A DNA stretch of 8,598 nucleotides, taken from CAG-791 sp003447895 (lineage in GTDB: Bacteria; Bacillota; Clostridia; Lachnospirales; Lachnospiraceae). Shown piece by piece: positions 6,765 to 8,598 of the stretch; the stretch's first letter is position 1, and the number at the start of each line of letters is the position of its first letter. The notes beneath the pieces are model-generated. The model made no database searches. It was not told the DNA's origin and saw only the letters and a program-made list of their open reading frames with translations. The stretch spans positions 1 through 8,598 of the forward strand of contig CAMOMX010000089.1 of the NCBI GenBank assembly GCA_946620035.1. The letters are read 5' to 3'. The translations under genes and the position numbers were made by a program.

Positions 6765-8598
6765 TTACTGTGTCATCTGCACATACAGCTCACGATACTG
6801 CTTCGCGGAATTCTCCCAGGAGACATCCTTGTTCATATCGCGCTCTACCATTGCATCCCAGTTCTCTCTGTGCTCGAAGTACAGAGTCTTTGCTCTGTTG
6901 CAGGCATCCAGCAGAAGGCCGGCCTCATAGCGGTCAAAGGTAAAGCCGTTTCCGCTGTCTGTGTACATGTTATAAGGATCCACGGTATCCTTGAGGCCGC
7001 CGGTCTCGCGGACGATCGGAACCGTACCGTAGTGCATAGCGATCAGCTGTGTCAGGCCGCAGGGCTCGAACTGGGAAGGTACGAGCAGCGCGTCGGAACC
7101 TGCGTAGATCTTGTGTGCTCTTCCCTCGTCATACATGATGTTGGAGCACACGCTGCCTGAGAAAGCGCCCTCGTAATAGCGGAAGGAATCCTCATAGACC
7201 GCGTCGCCGGTTCCCAGGACCACGATCTGCGTGTTTCCGTCGATCAGGTCGGGGATGATCGCGTTGACAAGATCCAGGCCCTTCTGATTGGTCAGACGGG
7301 AGATCAGTCCGATCACAAACTTGCCCTCGTCCTTTTCAAGTCCGAGCTCTTCCTGAAGCGCAAGCTTGTTTGCTTTCTTCTTCTCCACCACATCTGTCAC
7401 ATCGTAAGGCGCGGCGAGAAGCTCATCCTTGGAAGGATCCCACATATCATAGTCGATGCCGTTGACAATGCCGTGCAGCTTTCCGCTGTGATAGCGAAGG
7501 TGCGCATCCAGATTCTCGCCGTAGAACGGTGTCTGGATCTCGCCGGCATAGGTTCCGCTGACCGTTGTGATCACATTCGCGTAAGCCAGGCCGCCCTTGA
7601 ACATATTGGCATCGTCATAGCCCTGCTTGAGGACATCTTTGTTAAATACATAATCCGGAAGGCCGGACCAGTACTTGATGGTCGGAATGTTATAGATTCC
7701 CTGGAACCGGAGGTTGTGGATCGTGATCATGACCTTGGAGCGCGCGATCGGCGTGTTGTCGAACATGGTCCGCAGATAGATCGGAACCAGTCCTGCCTGC
7801 CAGTCATGGCAATGGATGACATCCGGGATCCAGTCCATGTAATTGAGCGCCGCAAGCGCCGCTTTGCCAAAATAGCAGAACTTCGGAATGTCATCGATGA
7901 GGTTCGTGTAGGGCTTTCCGTCGCTGAAGAACTCCTCATTGTCGATGAAATCATAGACAACGCCGTCCCAGACATATTCCATGATGCCGACATAATAGGT
8001 GCGTCCGTCCGCGCACAGATCCATGTGGAAGGCTCCGCGGTAAACCATCTTCTCCTGGTACTTCTGAGGGATGCATTTGTATCTGGGAAGGATTACCTTG
8101 ACGTCACAGTTCTGTTTGGTGAGCGCCTTGGGGAGCGCGTACATGACATCGCCCAGGCCGCCGGTCTTTACGAAAGGATAGCACTCGGAACCGATGAAAG
8201 CGATGCTCCTTCTGGGCTGGGGAAGTTCAGGCTCTGCGGGCACCTCTTCCACGGGTGCCTCTTCCTCTTTAACCTCCTCCGCGGGTGCTTCTTCCGCCTT
8301 TTCCTCCTGTACGGGAGCTTCCGCTGCAGGGGCCTCTTCTGCCTTTGCTTCCTCGGCGGGAGCTTCCGCTGCAGGCTCTTCAACAGCCTTTACTTCCTCA
8401 GCGGGAACTTCTGCTGCAGGCTCTTCAGCTGCCTTTACTTCTGCCTCGGGGGCTGCCTTCACTTCCTCGACTGCAGGTGCTGCCGCCTCGGGAGCCGCCT
8501 TTACTTCCTCGACTGCAGGTGCTGCTGCCTCGGGAGCTGCCTTTACTTCCTCGACTGCAGGCGCTGCCGCCTTGGGAGCTGCCTTTACTTCCTCGACT
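6765..8598 (-). CDS. glgA: Glycogen synthase GlgA with repetitive N-terminal extension (5' end outside window)
   Basis: GT5 glycogen synthase, which adds glucose from ADP-glucose to the non-reducing end of alpha-1,4-glucan in the cytosol. 610 codons are visible and the reading frame is open to the right edge, so the start lies outside. The catalytic part begins near 8210 with RRSIAFIGSECYPFVKTGGL; the KTGGL ADP-glucose-binding lysine is at 8168-8166. It continues with DVIHCHDWQAGLVP, ITIHNLRFQGIY, GIVNGIDYDMWDP, GLISRLTNQKGLDL, the catalytic-site SQFEPCGLTQL and a late ETGGLKDTV, and is about 480 aa, the normal length for GlgA. Upstream are at least 129 residues of Glu/Ala/Pro/Lys-rich sequence built of 14- and 15-residue repeats. 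No ATG lies between the edge and the catalytic domain. In-frame GTG codons at 8462, 8252 and 8243 are ordinary valines within the repeats, so the extension is most likely translated as part of the enzyme. No glgC, glgB or glgP is in view. Confidence 0.95.
   Translation of the reverse strand, partial: VEEVKAAPKAAAPAVEEVKAAPEAAAPAVEEVKAAPEAAAPAVEEVKAAPEAEVKAAEEPAAEVPAEEVKAVEEPAAEAPAEEAKAEEAPAAEAPVQEEKAEEAPAEEVKEEEAPVEEVPAEPELPQPRRSIAFIGSECYPFVKTGGLGDVMYALPKALTKQNCDVKVILPRYKCIPQKYQEKMVYRGAFHMDLCADGRTYYVGIMEYVWDGVVYDFIDNEEFFSDGKPYTNLIDDIPKFCYFGKAALAALNYMDWIPDVIHCHDWQAGLVPIYLRTMFDNTPIARSKVMITIHNLRFQGIYNIPTIKYWSGLPDYVFNKDVLKQGYDDANMFKGGLAYANVITTVSGTYAGEIQTPFYGENLDAHLRYHSGKLHGIVNGIDYDMWDPSKDELLAAPYDVTDVVEKKKANKLALQEELGLEKDEGKFVIGLISRLTNQKGLDLVNAIIPDLIDGNTQIVVLGTGDAVYEDSFRYYEGAFSGSVCSNIMYDEGRAHKIYAGSDALLVPSQFEPCGLTQLIAMHYGTVPIVRETGGLKDTVDPYNMYTDSGNGFTFDRYEAGLLLDACNRAKTLYFEHRENWDAMVERDMNKDVSWENSAKQYRELYVQMTQ
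8247..8441 (-). repeat. Degenerate 45-bp then 30-bp tandem repeats in glgA
   Basis: Three 15-codon units start at 8441, 8396 and 8351, with pattern E-V-K-A-x-E-E-P-A-A-E-x-P-A-E. Two shortened 10-codon units follow at 8306 and 8276 (E-x-K-x-E-E-A-P-x-E). The units differ at several positions, so they are older or under less homogenisation than the 42-bp array beside them. They encode an acidic, alanine- and proline-rich stretch leading into the catalytic domain. Confidence 0.85.
8472..8597 (-). repeat. Three near-identical 42-bp tandem repeats in glgA
   Basis: Units at 8597-8556, 8555-8514 and 8513-8472 each encode VEEVKAAPEAAAPA, with one Glu-to-Lys change in the first visible copy. They differ by only a few bases. 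A fourth, partial copy (VEEVKAAPEAE) begins at 8471 and merges into the older array. The array continues past the window edge, so copy number is unknown. The length is a multiple of three, so copy changes keep the frame. Confidence 0.93.

Noticed and set aside
8460..8462. GTG at 8462 as the glgA start codon
   Set aside because: It is the valine of the fourth VEEVKAAPEA repeat, and the same frame continues open with three more repeats to the window edge. Purine-rich SD-like strings here are just Glu/Lys codons.
8472..8598. Short regularly spaced repeats at the right edge, as in a CRISPR array
   Set aside because: The 42-bp units are directly tandem with no unique spacers, and they translate in frame into a continuous protein repeat joined to GlgA.

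Overview
The window looks like a chromosomal segment of a Gram-positive, probably anaerobic member of the Clostridia (Lachnospiraceae-like). This placement is an inference from gene content (MEP isoprenoid enzymes, a MurT-type Mur ligase, a bacterial glycogen synthase), from strong AGGAGG-type ribosome binding sites and extended -10 promoters, and from compact intrinsic terminators. No 16S or other marker gene is present. I see no mobile element, tRNA, rRNA or CRISPR array.

Layout from left to right. (1) dxr (+), with its own extended -10 promoter and SD, ends in a strong hairpin terminator. (2) dxs (-) converges on dxr. These are the first two enzymes of the MEP pathway, tail to tail and each apparently transcribed alone. 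(3) A 380-bp divergent intergenic region separates dxs from murT. It holds two tandem extended -10 boxes facing murT, a TATAAT box facing dxs, and a perfect 18-bp palindrome over the putative dxs -35. (4) murT (+) encodes a Mur ligase-like lipid II amidation subunit with a Cys4 zinc ribbon. It is followed at once by a bidirectional terminator, with no gatD next to it. (5) A GtrII-like multi-pass membrane glucosyltransferase (-) comes next. (6) A terminator-like hairpin region separates it from glgA (-). glgA encodes glycogen synthase whose catalytic domain is fused to a long Glu/Ala/Pro/Lys-rich repetitive N-terminal extension. That extension runs off the right edge, so the glgA start codon is not in the window.

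The genes serve three jobs: making isoprenoid precursors (dxr, dxs; undecaprenyl phosphate is one end product), modifying the cell envelope (murT, the GtrII-like protein, which in known relatives uses an undecaprenyl-phosphate-glucose donor), and storing carbon (glgA). The shared lipid carrier is a plausible thread, but it is inference; each gene appears to be its own transcription unit. I find no convincing undescribed multi-gene system. The points most worth a second look are the repeat-built GlgA extension, the unlinked and somewhat divergent MurT, and the palindrome in the dxs/murT control region.
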